Assembly: GCA_964016985.1 (NCBI GenBank)
Contig: OZ024833.1
Coordinates: 66,480,712-66,544,711 of the forward strand
DNA length: 64,000 nucleotides
Direction: 5' to 3'
Origin: Anodontia alba
Taxonomy: Eukaryota > Mollusca > Bivalvia > Lucinida > Lucinidae
Positions 53,140 through 63,815 of the stretch are shown here, piece by piece (position 1 is the stretch's first letter; every line of letters starts with the position of its first letter). The notes beneath the pieces were generated by a model. That model was not told where the DNA came from. It did not search any database and saw only the letters and a list, made by a program, of their open reading frames with translations. Both the position numbers and the translations under genes were made by a program.

Positions 53140-53391
53140 TATTGATTGTCGATATTAAAAAAAACGAAGGCCGAGAAAAACACACTTGAAAACGTCACAT
53201 GTCAGGATCTCTCCGTTTCAACAAGTTTGTACTTGCTTTCATTTGACTGGTTTTTCGTCTTCCGCGCTTTACACAGCCAACAAGCCGAAAACCAGTTTGA
53301 CATACATTTCACTTCCGTAAACAAACAAATGCTGACCAAGCTAGAACAAGTCATGAATTAAACCGATTTGTAAGCGTATTCTGACAGTAAA
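53140..53391 (+). promoter_or_regulatory. Candidate 5' UTR/promoter-proximal region of the PBZ gene
   Basis: Repeat-free, moderately GC-richer sequence just before the start codon, with TTCCGCGC (~53262) and ACTTCCGTAA (~53311) that resemble ETS-type sites. There is an in-frame stop TAA at 53371-53373. No TATA box is evident. The transcription start is not determined. Confidence 0.35.
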
Positions 53392-53697
53392 ATGGCAACC
53401 AAGAAGAAAGCAGCACCATTGAAAGAATGTCCATACGGTGCACGTTGTTACCGTAAAAATCCTGATCATTTCGCAGAATTTTCACATCCAAAGAAAGCCA
53501 AAGGCGAGGACACCACAGATTCACCGTCAACCTCGAAAATCGACGACACCGGTCTGCCGCCTTGTAAATACGGAGCATCATGTTACAGGAAGAATCTGAT
53601 GCATTTTGCAGAATATTCCCATCCTACAGCTGTCACAGACAAAGTGACTGCTTCAGATGACAGTGGGCATGACACGGATGAAATCTCGGATGAAGAT
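53392..53697 (+). CDS. PBZ/PARP-like gene exon 1 (both zinc fingers)
   Basis: ATG in context AAAATGG with an in-frame TAA 21 bp upstream; donor GTGAGTTGG. 102 codons, MATKKKAAPLKE to DEISDED, phase 0. Both PBZ fingers lie in this exon. Family A MITE 53727-53948 starts 30 bp after the exon end. Confidence 0.9.
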
Positions 53698-56600
53698 GTG
53701 AGTTGGCCTAAATAAGTTTACTTCGATTAACCCTTCTCTTGCTGAACACGACGTGCCCTGTCTTAGCAAATATTGTAGATCCAGATCAGTTGTGTGGTGA
53801 TTGGTCTGAAGAAGCCAACTAATCTGGATCTGCACTGTTTGCCATCAAGTTTGTGAATTTGTATCAACAACCTGGATCAAGTATTCTGATTGGCTGGAAA
53901 TTAAAAGTGGGCGTGGCATCTTAATTTATTCAGCATGACAAGGGTTAAGTGTTTTGGTGTCTTGTACTGGACTTCTAACCCCAGAAGCAAGGGAGCCAGT
54001 ACTGGAGCTCTGGAATAGAATACTTTTATACACCTATCAAGGACTATCTCAGGCATATGAAATGCATACAAACTTTTGACTGAAAAAATAACTCATGAAC
54101 AAATACAACAAACATGTAAGACAAACAAGCAAACATGTTAGACAGCAGAGCAGAGCACAAAATTAATTGCTGCAACAATTCAATATGATGATTGAATCAA
54201 TAGCTAATGATGGGTGCAGTATGCGCATGATCTAGCTACATTTGTATGCTGACTGTCTGTTAACTGCACATAAAACTTGCAAGAGGGTGCTACTATATTC
54301 GGGGTTCTCACTAGGATTTTGAAAATTGGAGTAAAATGCTGTCGTCCAGAAAAAGTTGAGTTTTACCATACTTTTCTATTGAGACTTTCCAAAAAGTTGG
54401 AGTCAGAAATGAAAAGTTGGAGTAACTTACTCCAAATCTGGAGTTAATGAGAACTCTGACTGTATGAAAAGATAGAAAGATTAATATTCTATAAATGTAA
54501 TGGCAAATATAAGATCTGTTTAGAATTTTTTTCAAAACAAGAATGAATATAAGACCCTTGGGAAGTGCCATGATACAGTGTCTCAATCCAGCTCCAGTAC
54601 TGGACCCCAAGCCAAACCCAAAAGGAATGGCTTGGGGTTCTGTTGTACAAAACTGCAGGTTTATCATATAATTACTAAAAGGACAATTGATTTTGCAAGT
54701 TATGTTACCAAATGCAGTAAGACTGACATAAGCTCAGCTTTGAGACCTGAGAGGAGTGACAGTGTACATGATAGTATCTGTTTAGTTGGGATTGTGATGG
54801 GGAAGGGGCTGCATCAGAACTGCCATTACGAAAACATGCCTATTCAAATATACTGAAAATTTTATCACCCCAAAAGGATTTTTTTTTTCAGATTAAATTT
54901 GTGATATTTTTCATATTTCTGCTCAAAACATAGATTGTGGGTACTTGTTAGAACCGCCTCAATGAGGCAGTTCTAACAAGTGCCCACAATCTATGCTTTT
55001 AAGCAGAAATAAGAAAAATATTGTATACCCCTGTAAACCCCAGTTTTACTGCATAAAAGTGGGGTATAAGGGGGTCAAAATTATATAGGCATGTTTTCAT
55101 GATGAGAACTACCAAGCAAAGTGTGGTTATGCCATCATCACTAGATAAGGCACTTCTTTTTTACCAAATGTGTTCATATTTTCTTATTTCTCCATGAAAA
55201 CATTGATTATGGTACTCAATAGAAGTGCCTCACTGATGAGACACTTATAATGAGTACCCACAACAAATGTTTTCATGGAAAAATAAGAAATATATTTATC
55301 TGGTTTCTCCTTATCTCAAGCTGTGCATTTACATGAAATCACATACTTTTTTTTTTTTTTTTTTTGCTTCTTGTAAAGAGCAAAAGTTTTGTGTAAGTGT
55401 TCACTTACAAAGTATTTTATGGAAATAGGTTGAAATTTACAACAAATGTCTGATTTATTTCTTGAGTCCAAGAAAGTAAAACATGACATTAATCGCAAAC
55501 ACAATTATTATGACAGTTTGACTGAATAATTTTTTCATGTTCATTCTTGAGGGAAATATAAGAAAGTATTCTAAAACATTCAGTACATGTATTATTATTT
55601 AAATTCATCACACTGAATTCTTTAGTCAAAGGATTTTTTCTTTAGGATAAGAAACCATCAACATCTAAAAAGAAGGGTGTTAAATCTGAGGATATTCTGA
55701 AGAGAGGGATGTCACTGGTGAAAAGTTATTCCCAGATGACAGAAGCTGAAAGAAAAGAACTTATAAAGAAAGCTTTTGAAGCAAAGGCCAAATTACAGGA
55801 AGAGCTGAAAGAAACAAAGGAAGAAATGAAGAAGAAGGAAAAAGAAGTGGAAAAATTAACAAAAGAGGTATTAAAATTAGTAAAATTATACAGAGGACTT
55901 GTTAAGGAGGATTGAGTATATGGTGATAATCATGAGATCATTTTTCTTTTCTTTGTAAAAAGCATATAAATTTGTGGGTGCTCATTCAGTAAAGCATCTC
56001 AGCAGTGTGCTTCTTAGCTCCCACAACACACATGTTTTTATGAAGAGACAGAGGAAGTTATTGCTAATTTAAGTTATCATCAAATACTCCTCCTCAAAAA
56101 GTTCTTTTGTAAGTAAAACTGTTGCATGCAACACTCCAGCAGGAACAAGCAAAATTTGGCAGGATTTTTGATAAAAAACATTGATAAAAATGCTATTTTT
56201 CTTCTTAGTTTTTTCTAAGAATGCTGTAAGGGTGGGAGAGAGATATAGATATTCTCATTATAATTTTTCGAATTACTTCGATGATTTATCAGACAAAGGG
56301 TCACTTTAAACAGCAGCATTTTAGATAAGATTCATATGATGGGAATCTCTCAATGTTAACCTTGTCCTGCTGAATAAATTAAGACGCCATGCCCACTTCC
56401 AGTTTTCAGCCTATCAGATAACTTGATCTAGATTGTTGCTATAAATTCAGATACTTAATGACAAACAGTGCAGATCCAGATCAGTTGGCTCCAGAACAGT
56501 AGGCTTCTTCTTCAGAAGCCAACTGATCTGGATCTGCACTGTTTGCAAAGGCAGGACATATCCGGGTTCAGCAGGACAGGGGTTAAGGATATCCCATATT

Positions 56601-59600
56601 TCCTTAACATATGAACCATCCAAATTGGAAATAACATAATGACATATTGGACAAGCATATACTCCTATCAACCTTTTGCTGTTAATGGTTAAAACTTGCA
56701 ATTGATAGGTAAAAAATTCAGCTCATTTTGAAATAGTTTTCTTTCTTTTCACTGAATTCAGGGTTTGACATTTCATGCAAGAGAGAATTTGAAATGTCAA
56801 ACCCTACTCTCTGTGAAAAAAAAAGAAAATTACCATCAATTTTTCATCTGCTGAATCTGCCCAGAGAGTTATAAAGGTTAATCCTTTAGGATTTATTATA
56901 ACAGGCAACTCCAGAGGAATTGTCATTATGAAAACACACCTATTCAAATAAACCCGATAGTGAAAATTTTACAACCAAAAAAGAAAAATGTTTAGATAAA
57001 AAATTCTGATATTTTTCATATTTCTTCATATTTCGTTAGAACCGCCTTGGCGAAGCAGTTCTAAGGAGTACCCACAATCTGTGTTTTTGAACAGAAATAA
57101 GAAAACTATTTTGTACCCCTGTGAACCCCAGTTTTACTATATAAAAGTGGGATTTAAGGGGGTCAAACTATATAGGCATGTTTTTGTGACCTAAGGAGGA
57201 GCATTTACTGATAATTCGGGGATAATTTTCTACTTTTCAAAAAAAAAAAACAACCCAAAAAATAAACACTAAAAACCAACAACAAAAAACAACATATGTT
57301 GTGTTATCATTAGAAGTGCCTTAGTGTCTTATGAGAACCCACAATATGTTTTTATGGAGCGATAAGAAAAAGTATACCAAAAATATCAACAAAGACTCAT
57401 CTTAAACCCATTTTAGTCTGGAGACCGCCAAAAGAGTACCGGTAATTGGCAAACAGTGAAGACTCTGATCAGATGCCACAGAATGCTTCATCTGATCAGG
57501 TCTACACTGTTTGCATTAACTACAGGTATTTCTATAAAACAGTAATGGTAGAAACTAACCAGACACCCTGCTATGGGAAATAGATCAATCCAAAGAGTTG
57601 TGGTAGAAGAGTCCACTCAACATAAATGGGTTACTGTAACAACTTCTGGCACATCGCAGCAGGGCTTACCATAATTACCCATAGTATTTAAACAGATAGG
57701 ACTAAGCAAAGAAATGTAGCTACGAGTCAGATGCTGCGGAATGACACATATGATCAAGGTCTACACTGTTTGCCATTGATCCTGCAGATTTTAAACCTAT
57801 CAACAAGCATATACAATTGGCTTTGTTCAAATTTTAGGACAAGCATAGTAATGAGTTGTTGTGATTATACTTAATTCTCAGCATGCCAGGGAAAAAAATC
57901 AGCAGATGACATTTTTCCCTTAAATTAGGCTTTGGCATTTCATGCATATTGTCTCCTCAGGAGACAATTTGCATGAAATGTCAAAGCCTATTTTATGTCT
58001 GCTGCATTTGTTCTAAGAGACAACACTTATGCTAGTTTACCCAGGAAACAGGATTTGACATTTCATGCAACTTGTCTCCATTGGAGACAATTTGCATGAA
58101 ATGTCAAAACTTGTTTTCTTGGAAAAATAAGAAAAATATTTGAATAATGTCTGCTGAAAATTTTTCCCAGATTGCTAAGCATTACGGTCTATAAGGTAGG
58201 TCACAAACATTGACTATTTGCAGGTGGCATCAGGACTTCTGCTAATGGAAGGAGAGAAAGAGGCTCTTGAGGGAAAAACCACTGTGTATTTTGATCTTTT
58301 TGCTGAAAGAGCTTACAAGGAAGGTTCGGCAGCACAGATGCACTTCCGTCTTGCTGAGTCACAGTTTTATAGATTATTATCGGGGACAGCAAATTACAGA
58401 ATTGGCAAAGTGGAATATGTTTGTAATCCAAAACTTGCGAAAGGTTTCAAGTAAGTAAGAGTCTGTTTGTCACCTTATACAGTATAAGGATGCATTTATG
58501 TTGCCCATTATATGACAACTGTGAACCTGTGACGGCTTACGGTGTCATACATTGGCCATGGTTTATAATTCCCTCTATACCATATTTAACCAAAGCAGTG
58601 CCATAGATAATTAAGGCTTTAAGCAATTGAGTAATTTTGGTTATTTTTACCCACCCATCACTCAATGAATTAGGCATCGGGATTTGTGTTTTGTTAATGG
58701 GTGAGAGAATTACTGTCTGATAATTAGGTTTTTACTCAATAAATTTATTTGGGATTGCTTTTTCAGAAATTTTAATTGGGTAAATACCCTAAAAAGCAGC
58801 CTATCTAATGAACTGCCTAGGTATATAAACAGACAGGCCAGAGCAAACAGTGTACTGTTTGCCAGTTGTCTAACAGTTCTTTATCACGTAGTAGCCTGAA
58901 TTCCCAACATTCGGCATGAAATATCTCGCGATGTAGATGATCTACATGCATGCAAATGTGATAAATCAGTTATACCATGGTTCTGCACATGTACATGCGA
59001 TAATGCACGAGCTCACGCTTGTGCATTATCGCATCGTACATGTGCACGACCCATGGTATAACTAAGACTTAGACACAAGAAAAGGCACTTGTTAAAATTT
59101 ACAACAACGAAGATTATTTCCAGTGTGCTTATGGGACTTGGGCTTTGACTGCTGAACTCGAGAAAAGAATTCAGGCCTTCCTTTGAAGTGCTACCACAAA
59201 CTACTGAACATCTTGTTCTTAGACCACACTACCTATAAGGAATTATGTAAGCAACCTTGGTGTCCATGATAACCTCCTCACTGTGGTCAGGTACACCAGA
59301 AATTCTGACTTACTGGCCACCTTGTTTCTATAATACAATCAATTCATATATGAATCATAGCTTCATTTAAGAGGGTATCTAGTAAACTTTTTTCCTATTT
59401 CTCCACGAAAACATATGTTAAGGGTACTCATTAGAAGGCACCTCATCGAGGTGCTTCTAATGAGTACCCACAGCATATGTTTTTTGTGGAGAAGTAAAAA
59501 ATAATACCAATACTTGTTGGTTGAAAAAAGTGCTTATCTGGAACTATGATGAACACACTTGGAGAAAACTGACCTTATTACCATGAGCTATGCTGTGGAG

Positions 59601-62402
59601 GACAGTTCTTGTTTGTGCACACATGCTGTCTAGTTTTATTAATCCTCGTTTATCATAGGTGCAGCAGGCAAATATTTTTCTTATTTCTCCATGAAAACAT
59701 ATGTTGTGGGTACTCATTAGAAGTGTCTTGATGAGGTGCTTCTAATGGGTACCACAACATATATATTTTATGGAGAAGTAAGAAAAATATCAACACTTTC
59801 TGGTTAAAAAAAAAAAACAAACAAAAAAAAAAAAGCACAGAAAAACAACAATTATCTGGAGATATGTTCGTGTTGGTGAGAAGGCAAAATTGAAATGAAG
59901 CTCTAGATAAAAGGGGTTTTGAGATATTTTTTCTTATTTTTCCACAGAAAGATATTTTGTTGGTGCTCATTAGAAGTGCCTTTAATGAGATGCTTCTGAG
60001 TACCCAAAATATATGCTTTTTTTGTGGGAAAGAAAGGAAACTATCAATATTTTTTGGCTAAAAAAAAAGAGTGATATACATGTATGGCTGAAGCCAGGCT
60101 AGTTGGGTTGCAGACATGTTAAGTTGTTAGCTCTTTCCCTGCTAGTGGCAACATTTGTTGTCTGCTGATAACCTTTGCAAACAGTTTGGGCCCAGATCAG
60201 GCCCGACAAAATGTCGGGCCTGATCTGGATCCAAACTGTTTGACATTCTGATGATATTTCTGGAAGATTTTTTTTTGAAAAAGTTAATTTGAAAAAAAAA
60301 AAAAAAAAAACACATCAAAAAATATTTGCAAAATTACCCAGGATGCAGAGCATTGAAATAAAAAAATTAGTGAGATTCTGATTGATTTTTATATTGAATA
60401 AAGACGGACATTTTCTAAGTTTTTAGGAAGGCAGCGCATAAAATGGTCTTTTTAGTCCAAAAATAGTGAGTATCACTAAAAGATAGGGAGACTTTGTAGC
60501 CCAAGACAAAAGGGTGTATCAGGTAAATATTTTGTTTATTTCTCCATGAAAAAATGTACCTCAGTGAGGTGCTTCTGATGAGTACCATAATGTATGTTTT
60601 TATGAAGAAATAAAGGAAAATACTGATACTTTTTGGTTGAAATAAGTGCCTTATCTAGAGCTATGGACTGTCTGGGGCTGGAACTTCATTGCTCATGTAT
60701 ACATGTAGCATAAGGTAGGTATTCATCCTATCTGTTACTCAAAGGTGAGACTAAGGTGTTGCTTTGACTGGCCAGGGTGACAGCATTTTTTCCTACCAGA
60801 TTTCTGGCAAATATATTTTCTGTTAGACTGTTTGGCTAGGGTTTCTGGTTAATAGATTGATTGAGCTTTAATTCTCAGATATTACAAGACCTACATTCAC
60901 GGCACTTAGTTTGCTGCATGAAGTGGAAAAGGGAGCTGAAAACAGTCATCGGTATTATGACCTTTAATGCTTAGCACTCTCATAATATCATATACAGTCG
61001 ACTCTCGTTATCTCGAATTCCAAGGGACTCACTGAAACACTTCGAGATATCCGTACCTCGACATATCAGAGTTGAGAGAGTGAGGAAAACAATAAATTGA
61101 ACAACCATATTTAACAAATGGATATGTAATTTGACTCCTGAAGTTAGAAATATATATATATAATAATGTGGAAAAGAGGAGAAATTGCTCCTTAGGAGCA
61201 ATTTCTCCCCTTTTCCACATTATTTTCTTACCTGTTGTCATAGTTTCATGTTAAAACAGGGACCAGATTTTCACTTCGAGATAAGCGGTAATTCGAAATA
61301 AGCGAGTTCGAGATAACGAGGTTCGACTGTATATCATAATCAGATTTTTGATTAACGTGCAGGTACAGGGGCAACATTCACATCAGTGGGCCCACTTCCA
61401 GATACATGTAGCTGGCTTGCTGCATGCATGGCAGATCTCACACTAGATCTCCAGGTACGTCTATCATGAGGGTTGATAGTCGAGAGCTTCCACTCTCTGC
61501 AATCCCTCTCTGTCAGCTGCTTCTATGTCATTTTGGGCCTCCCAGGCCCACGCTTTCCATCAACCTGTATGTCAAAGGCTGTCTTGACTGCACCATTGGA
61601 GCGTTCCACATGTCCATACCATCGGAGTCTTCTCTCCTTCAGAATGAGGTCCAGATCCTCAATGCCAAGCCGCACAAGTAGCTCATTGGACCTGGTGGTG
61701 ACAATGTCTTGCGGCCTGACATTGCAGATCTGTCTGATCATTGCCCTGTCATTTCGATGCAGACGCTGGAGGTTCGGCTTTGTCAATGGCCAAGTTTCGC
61801 TGGCATGGAGCATTGCGCTCCGCACACAAGAGCTGTACACACGGCCATGTGTTTTGAAAGAGAGGTGGCGTGAAGACTGGTAGCAGATCCTTGAACTTCT
61901 TCCAGGCGGTTTTCACACATGTTGTTGTTGAAAGTTCACAGCTACCTGCTGCTGTATAAAATTTTCAGCAGAAGACATATGGAAATTTTTTTTCTTATTT
62001 TTCCTCAAAAAATAGGATTTGGCATTTCATTGAAATTGTCTCCAATGTAGACAATTTGCATGAAATACCAAATCCTGTTTTCTGGAAAAAAATAAGAAAA
62101 AAAACATCATCAATTTGCCATATCCTGAATTAGCCAAGGTTAATGGTTCAGTGACCATGTGGTTCGACTGTACCTGCAAAGCAGATGAGACATCTATTGA
62201 AATGAAATTCTTATGTTTTGATTGGGCTCATGTTTCATCAGGTCCTTTTATATTTTGCACAACATTGTTACTGATTTTAGGGAATGTCGAGAAGCACTGA
62301 AAAAGTTGCGGGGAGAGGAATATTCTTACCCAGTTCTTGCATTTCATGGGACAAAACAAGAGTACATTACACCCATTTGTGAAACAGGATTTAAAGTTCC
62401 AG
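53392..62402 (+). CDS. Two-PBZ, coiled-coil, PARP-like ADP-ribosyltransferase, 4 exons, 3' partial
   Basis: Four exons join in frame into 292 residues and then leave the window. Residues 13-33 (CPYGARCYRKNPDHFAEFSH) and 58-78 (CKYGASCYRKNLMHFAEYSH) are two PAR-binding zinc fingers: ligands C13, C19, H26, H32 and C58, C64, H71, H77, the CxxxxxCYR...HxxxxxHP pattern. Then comes an acidic Ser/Asp linker (~80-103), a basic patch (KKPSTSKKKGVKSED), and a Lys/Glu-rich coiled coil (~133-176). From ~177 follows a segment with MHFRLAESQFYRLL, VEYVCNPKLAKGFK and LAFHGTKQEYITPICETGFK, which resembles the start of a PARP catalytic domain. H274 in FHGT would be the first residue of the H-Y-E/Φ triad; the rest lies beyond the window. 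PBZ modules bind poly(ADP-ribose) (known from APLF and CHFR), so the protein likely acts in nuclear ADP-ribose signalling or DNA repair (inference). Whether catalysis is mono- or poly- cannot be told. Confidence 0.82.
53727..53948 (-). mobile_element. Palindromic MITE, family A
   Basis: TTAACCCTTCTCTTGCTGAA to AGCATGACAAGGGTTAA; alpha core with an insert near the loop. Intron 1 of the PBZ gene. Confidence 0.8.
54834..55104. mobile_element. Palindromic MITE, family I
   Basis: CATTACGAAAACATGCCTAT to AGGCATGTTTTCATGATG; core loop CCGCCTCAATGAGGCAG. Confidence 0.85.
55135..55325. mobile_element. Palindromic element, family J, beta core
   Basis: CACTAGATAAGGCACTTCTT at the left, AAATGTTTTCATGGAAAAAT and TCTCAAGCTGTG at the right. 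Further J relics in this intron set: 55950-56100 and 57225-57410. Confidence 0.7.
55646..55867 (+). CDS. PBZ/PARP-like gene exon 2 (basic patch and coiled coil)
   Basis: Acceptor TTTCTTTAG, donor GTATTAAAA (weak). 74 codons, DKKPSTSKKKGVKSED to KEVEKLTKE, phase 0. If the donor is skipped, the frame reads on for 15 codons to a stop at 55913-55915, giving a short catalysis-free form. Confidence 0.85.
56356..56586 (+). mobile_element. Palindromic MITE, family A
   Basis: TTAACCTTGTCCTGCTGAAT to CAGCAGGACAGGGGTTAA; alpha core with extra CCAGAACAGTAGG near the loop. Intron 2. Confidence 0.82.
56735..56885. repeat. Gamma-core palindromic element
   Basis: Hairpin arms GGTTTGACATTTCATGCAAG and TTTGAAATGTCAAACCCTAC; right part TCATCTGCTGAATCTGCCCA. 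Confidence 0.7.
56934..57190. mobile_element. Palindromic MITE, family I, partly deleted core
   Basis: CATTATGAAAACACACCTAT to AGGCATGTTTTTGTGAC; the left arm of the core is shortened before GTTAGAACCGCC. Confidence 0.8.
57412..57633 (+). mobile_element. Palindromic MITE, family C, alpha core
   Basis: TTAAACCCATTTTAGTCTGG to AACATAAATGGGTTA; core arms GTGAAGACTCTGATCAGATG and ATCTGATCAGGTCTACACTG. Confidence 0.75.
57870..58185. repeat. Two adjacent gamma hairpins
   Basis: Hairpin 1 at ~57929-57990 (GGCATTTCATGCATATTGTC with GACAATTTGCATGAAATGTC). Hairpin 2 at ~58050-58110 (GACATTTCATGCAACTTGTC with the same right arm). Shared flanks AAATCAGCAGATGACATTTT and AATGTCTGCTGAAAATTTTT suggest a doubled core within one shell. 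Confidence 0.75.
58224..58450 (+). CDS. PBZ/PARP-like gene exon 3
   Basis: Acceptor TATTTGCAG, donor GTAAGTAAG. 75 codons plus AA, VASGLLLMEGEKEALEGKTT to NPKLAKGF. The split codon AA|G gives Lys. Two gamma hairpins lie 90-350 bp upstream of the acceptor. Confidence 0.87.
58882..59075. repeat. Fold-back element, family S, inverse
   Basis: AATTCCCAACATTCGGCATG at the left, palindrome ATGCGATAATGCACGAGCTC with GCTTGTGCATTATCGCATCG, ends CATGGTATAACTAAGACTTA. Confidence 0.75.
59350..60665. repeat. Cluster of four family J elements
   Basis: Copies at 59350-59550, 59655-59860, 59895-60080 and 60500-60665, all with TTATTTCTCC-type arms and beta cores (TGTTGTGGGTACTCATTAGA in the second). A separate hairpin of alpha type lies between at 60174-60245 (GGGCCCAGATCAGGCCCGAC with complement). 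Intron 3 of the PBZ gene. Confidence 0.7.
60993..61331. mobile_element. MITE, family P
   Basis: TACAGTCGACTCTCGTTATC and GATAACGAGGTTCGACTGTA form good terminal inverted repeats with TA ends. A central hairpin pairs GGAGAAATTGCTCC and its neighbours. Confidence 0.82.
61365..61925 (-). pseudogene. Non-LTR retrotransposon ORF2 C-terminal relic, minus strand
   Basis: Minus-strand frames read KTAWKKFKDLLPVFTPP and then, after a frame change, VYSSCVRSAMLHASETWPLT, MIRQICNVRPQD, RLRWYGHVERSNG and VDGKRGPGRPKMT. A stop follows where the family has Trp (GRPKxTW), then KQLTERDCREWKL continues. This is the classic C-terminal region of LINE reverse transcriptase ORFs. Frameshift and stop make it dead. 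It is antisense in intron 3 of the PBZ gene. Confidence 0.88.
61955..62135. repeat. Gamma-core palindromic element
   Basis: Hairpin arms GGATTTGGCATTTCATTGAA and TTGCATGAAATACCAAATCC around GTCTCCAATGTAGAC. It ends ~145 bp upstream of exon 4. Confidence 0.75.
62281..62402 (+). CDS. PBZ/PARP-like gene exon 4 (FHGT motif)
   Basis: Acceptor ACTGATTTTAG, donor GTTAGTTCT. It completes Lys, then ECREALKKLRGEEYSYPVLA, FHGTKQEYITPICETGFKVP and one base (G) of the next codon. No continuation exon is seen in 62403-64000. Confidence 0.87.
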
Positions 62403-62449
62403 GTTAGTTCTTACCATATTTTGCTGAAGAAATCACTTAAATTGTAGTA

Positions 62450-62581
62450 ACCCTTGTCATGCTGAATAAATAAAGATGTCATGCCTATCTCTAAATTGCT
62501 GTCAATCACATTACTTGATCCAGGCTGTTGAATCAAATTCACATACTGAATAACAAACACTGCAGATCCAGATCAGTTGGC
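62450..62581 (+). mobile_element. Family A MITE, truncated at the hairpin
   Basis: TAACCCTTGTCATGCTGAAT and onward to CAGATCCAGATCAGTTGGCT, where it stops at the start of the loop and a gamma-shell sequence (GTCACAACTGCAGCAGACAA) begins. Confidence 0.75.
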
Positions 62582-62609
62582 TGTCACAACTGCAGCAGAC
62601 AACATTTTG

Positions 62610-63815
62610 ATTATGTCTCCCCCCTTTAGGGTTGGGAGACATATTGTTTTTTTCCCAGGCTGTCTGTCTGTCTGTCATGCTTGTGTTTGCTCTGTAACTG
62701 GAAAACTATTCAAGCTACAAATGTATCTTCACAAAACTTCATATAAATATTAATCAACATTAGACGACATGCAGAGCGCAAGAACCATAACACTTGCATT
62801 TATACTTTTTGAGTTATTTCCCTTTGACTGTCACAAAATTGTGTCTGCTCTGTAACTTGAAAACCGTTCAAGCTCTCTTCATGAAACTTCATATATATAT
62901 CAATCAACATTAGACGATGTGTAGAGCGCAAGAACCATAACTCTTGCTTTTATACTTTTTGAGTTGTTTTCCTTGGACTCTGTCAAAAAATCGTGTCAGC
63001 TCTGTTCCTTGAAAACTGTTCATGCTCTCTTCAAGAAACTTCATATAAATATCAGTAAACATTGGACAACTTGCAGAGTGCAAGAACCATAAATCTTGCA
63101 TTTATGTTTTTTGAGTTATCCCCCTTGGACTCTGTCACAAAATTGTGTCCACTCTATAACTTGAAAAACGTTCAAGCTATCTTCACGAAACTTCATATAA
63201 ATATCAATCACTATTTGACGATGTGCAAAGGGCAAGAACTATAACTCTTGCATTTATACTTTCTGGGGTTATTTCCCTTGGACTCTGTCACAAAATCATG
63301 TCTGCTCTATAACTTGAAAACCGTTCAAGCTGTCTTCAGGAAAAGTTATATAAATATCAATCAACATTAGACAAGGTTCAGAGCTATAGAACCATAACTC
63401 TTGCATTTATACTTTTTGAGTTATTTCCTGAGGAACTTTGTCTGTCACAAAATCATGTCTGCTCTGTAAGTTGAAACCTGTTCAAGATATCTTCAAGAAA
63501 CTTCATTTAAATATCAGTCAACAGTAGACGACATGCAGAGTGCAAGAGCCATAACTCTTGCAATTATACTTTTTAAATGTTGTCCCTTCGAACTTTGTCT
63601 ATCATAAAAAACGTGTCCACCCTATAACTTGAAAACCTTTCAAGATATATTCACAAAACTTTATATATGAATATCAGTCAACATTAGACAACTTGCAAAG
63701 CGCAAAAAACATAACTTTTGCATTTATACTTTTTGAGTTATTTCCCTTGGAATCTCATTAGTTATTATAAATGTTTGCTAAATGTACAATACAATATGAC
63801 ACCAAAAAGGGGGAG
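62610..63815 (+). mobile_element. Pearl-like element, copy 3
   Basis: Head hairpin ATGTCTCCCCCC with GGTTGGGAGACAT, then CTGT microsatellite (62661-62678). About seven ~153-158-bp tandem units follow from ~62685, each with CTCTGTAACTTGAAAACCGT-like and TTCATATAAATAT motifs. Right end AAAAGGGGGAGACAT. It is nested in a gamma-type element whose halves are 62581-62610 and 63880-63950. Confidence 0.75.

Noticed and set aside
53404..53625. Reading the fingers of the second gene as CCCH RNA-binding zinc fingers
   Set aside because: Ligand order is C-C-H-H with CYR after the second Cys and a final HP, the PBZ pattern, not C-C-C-H.
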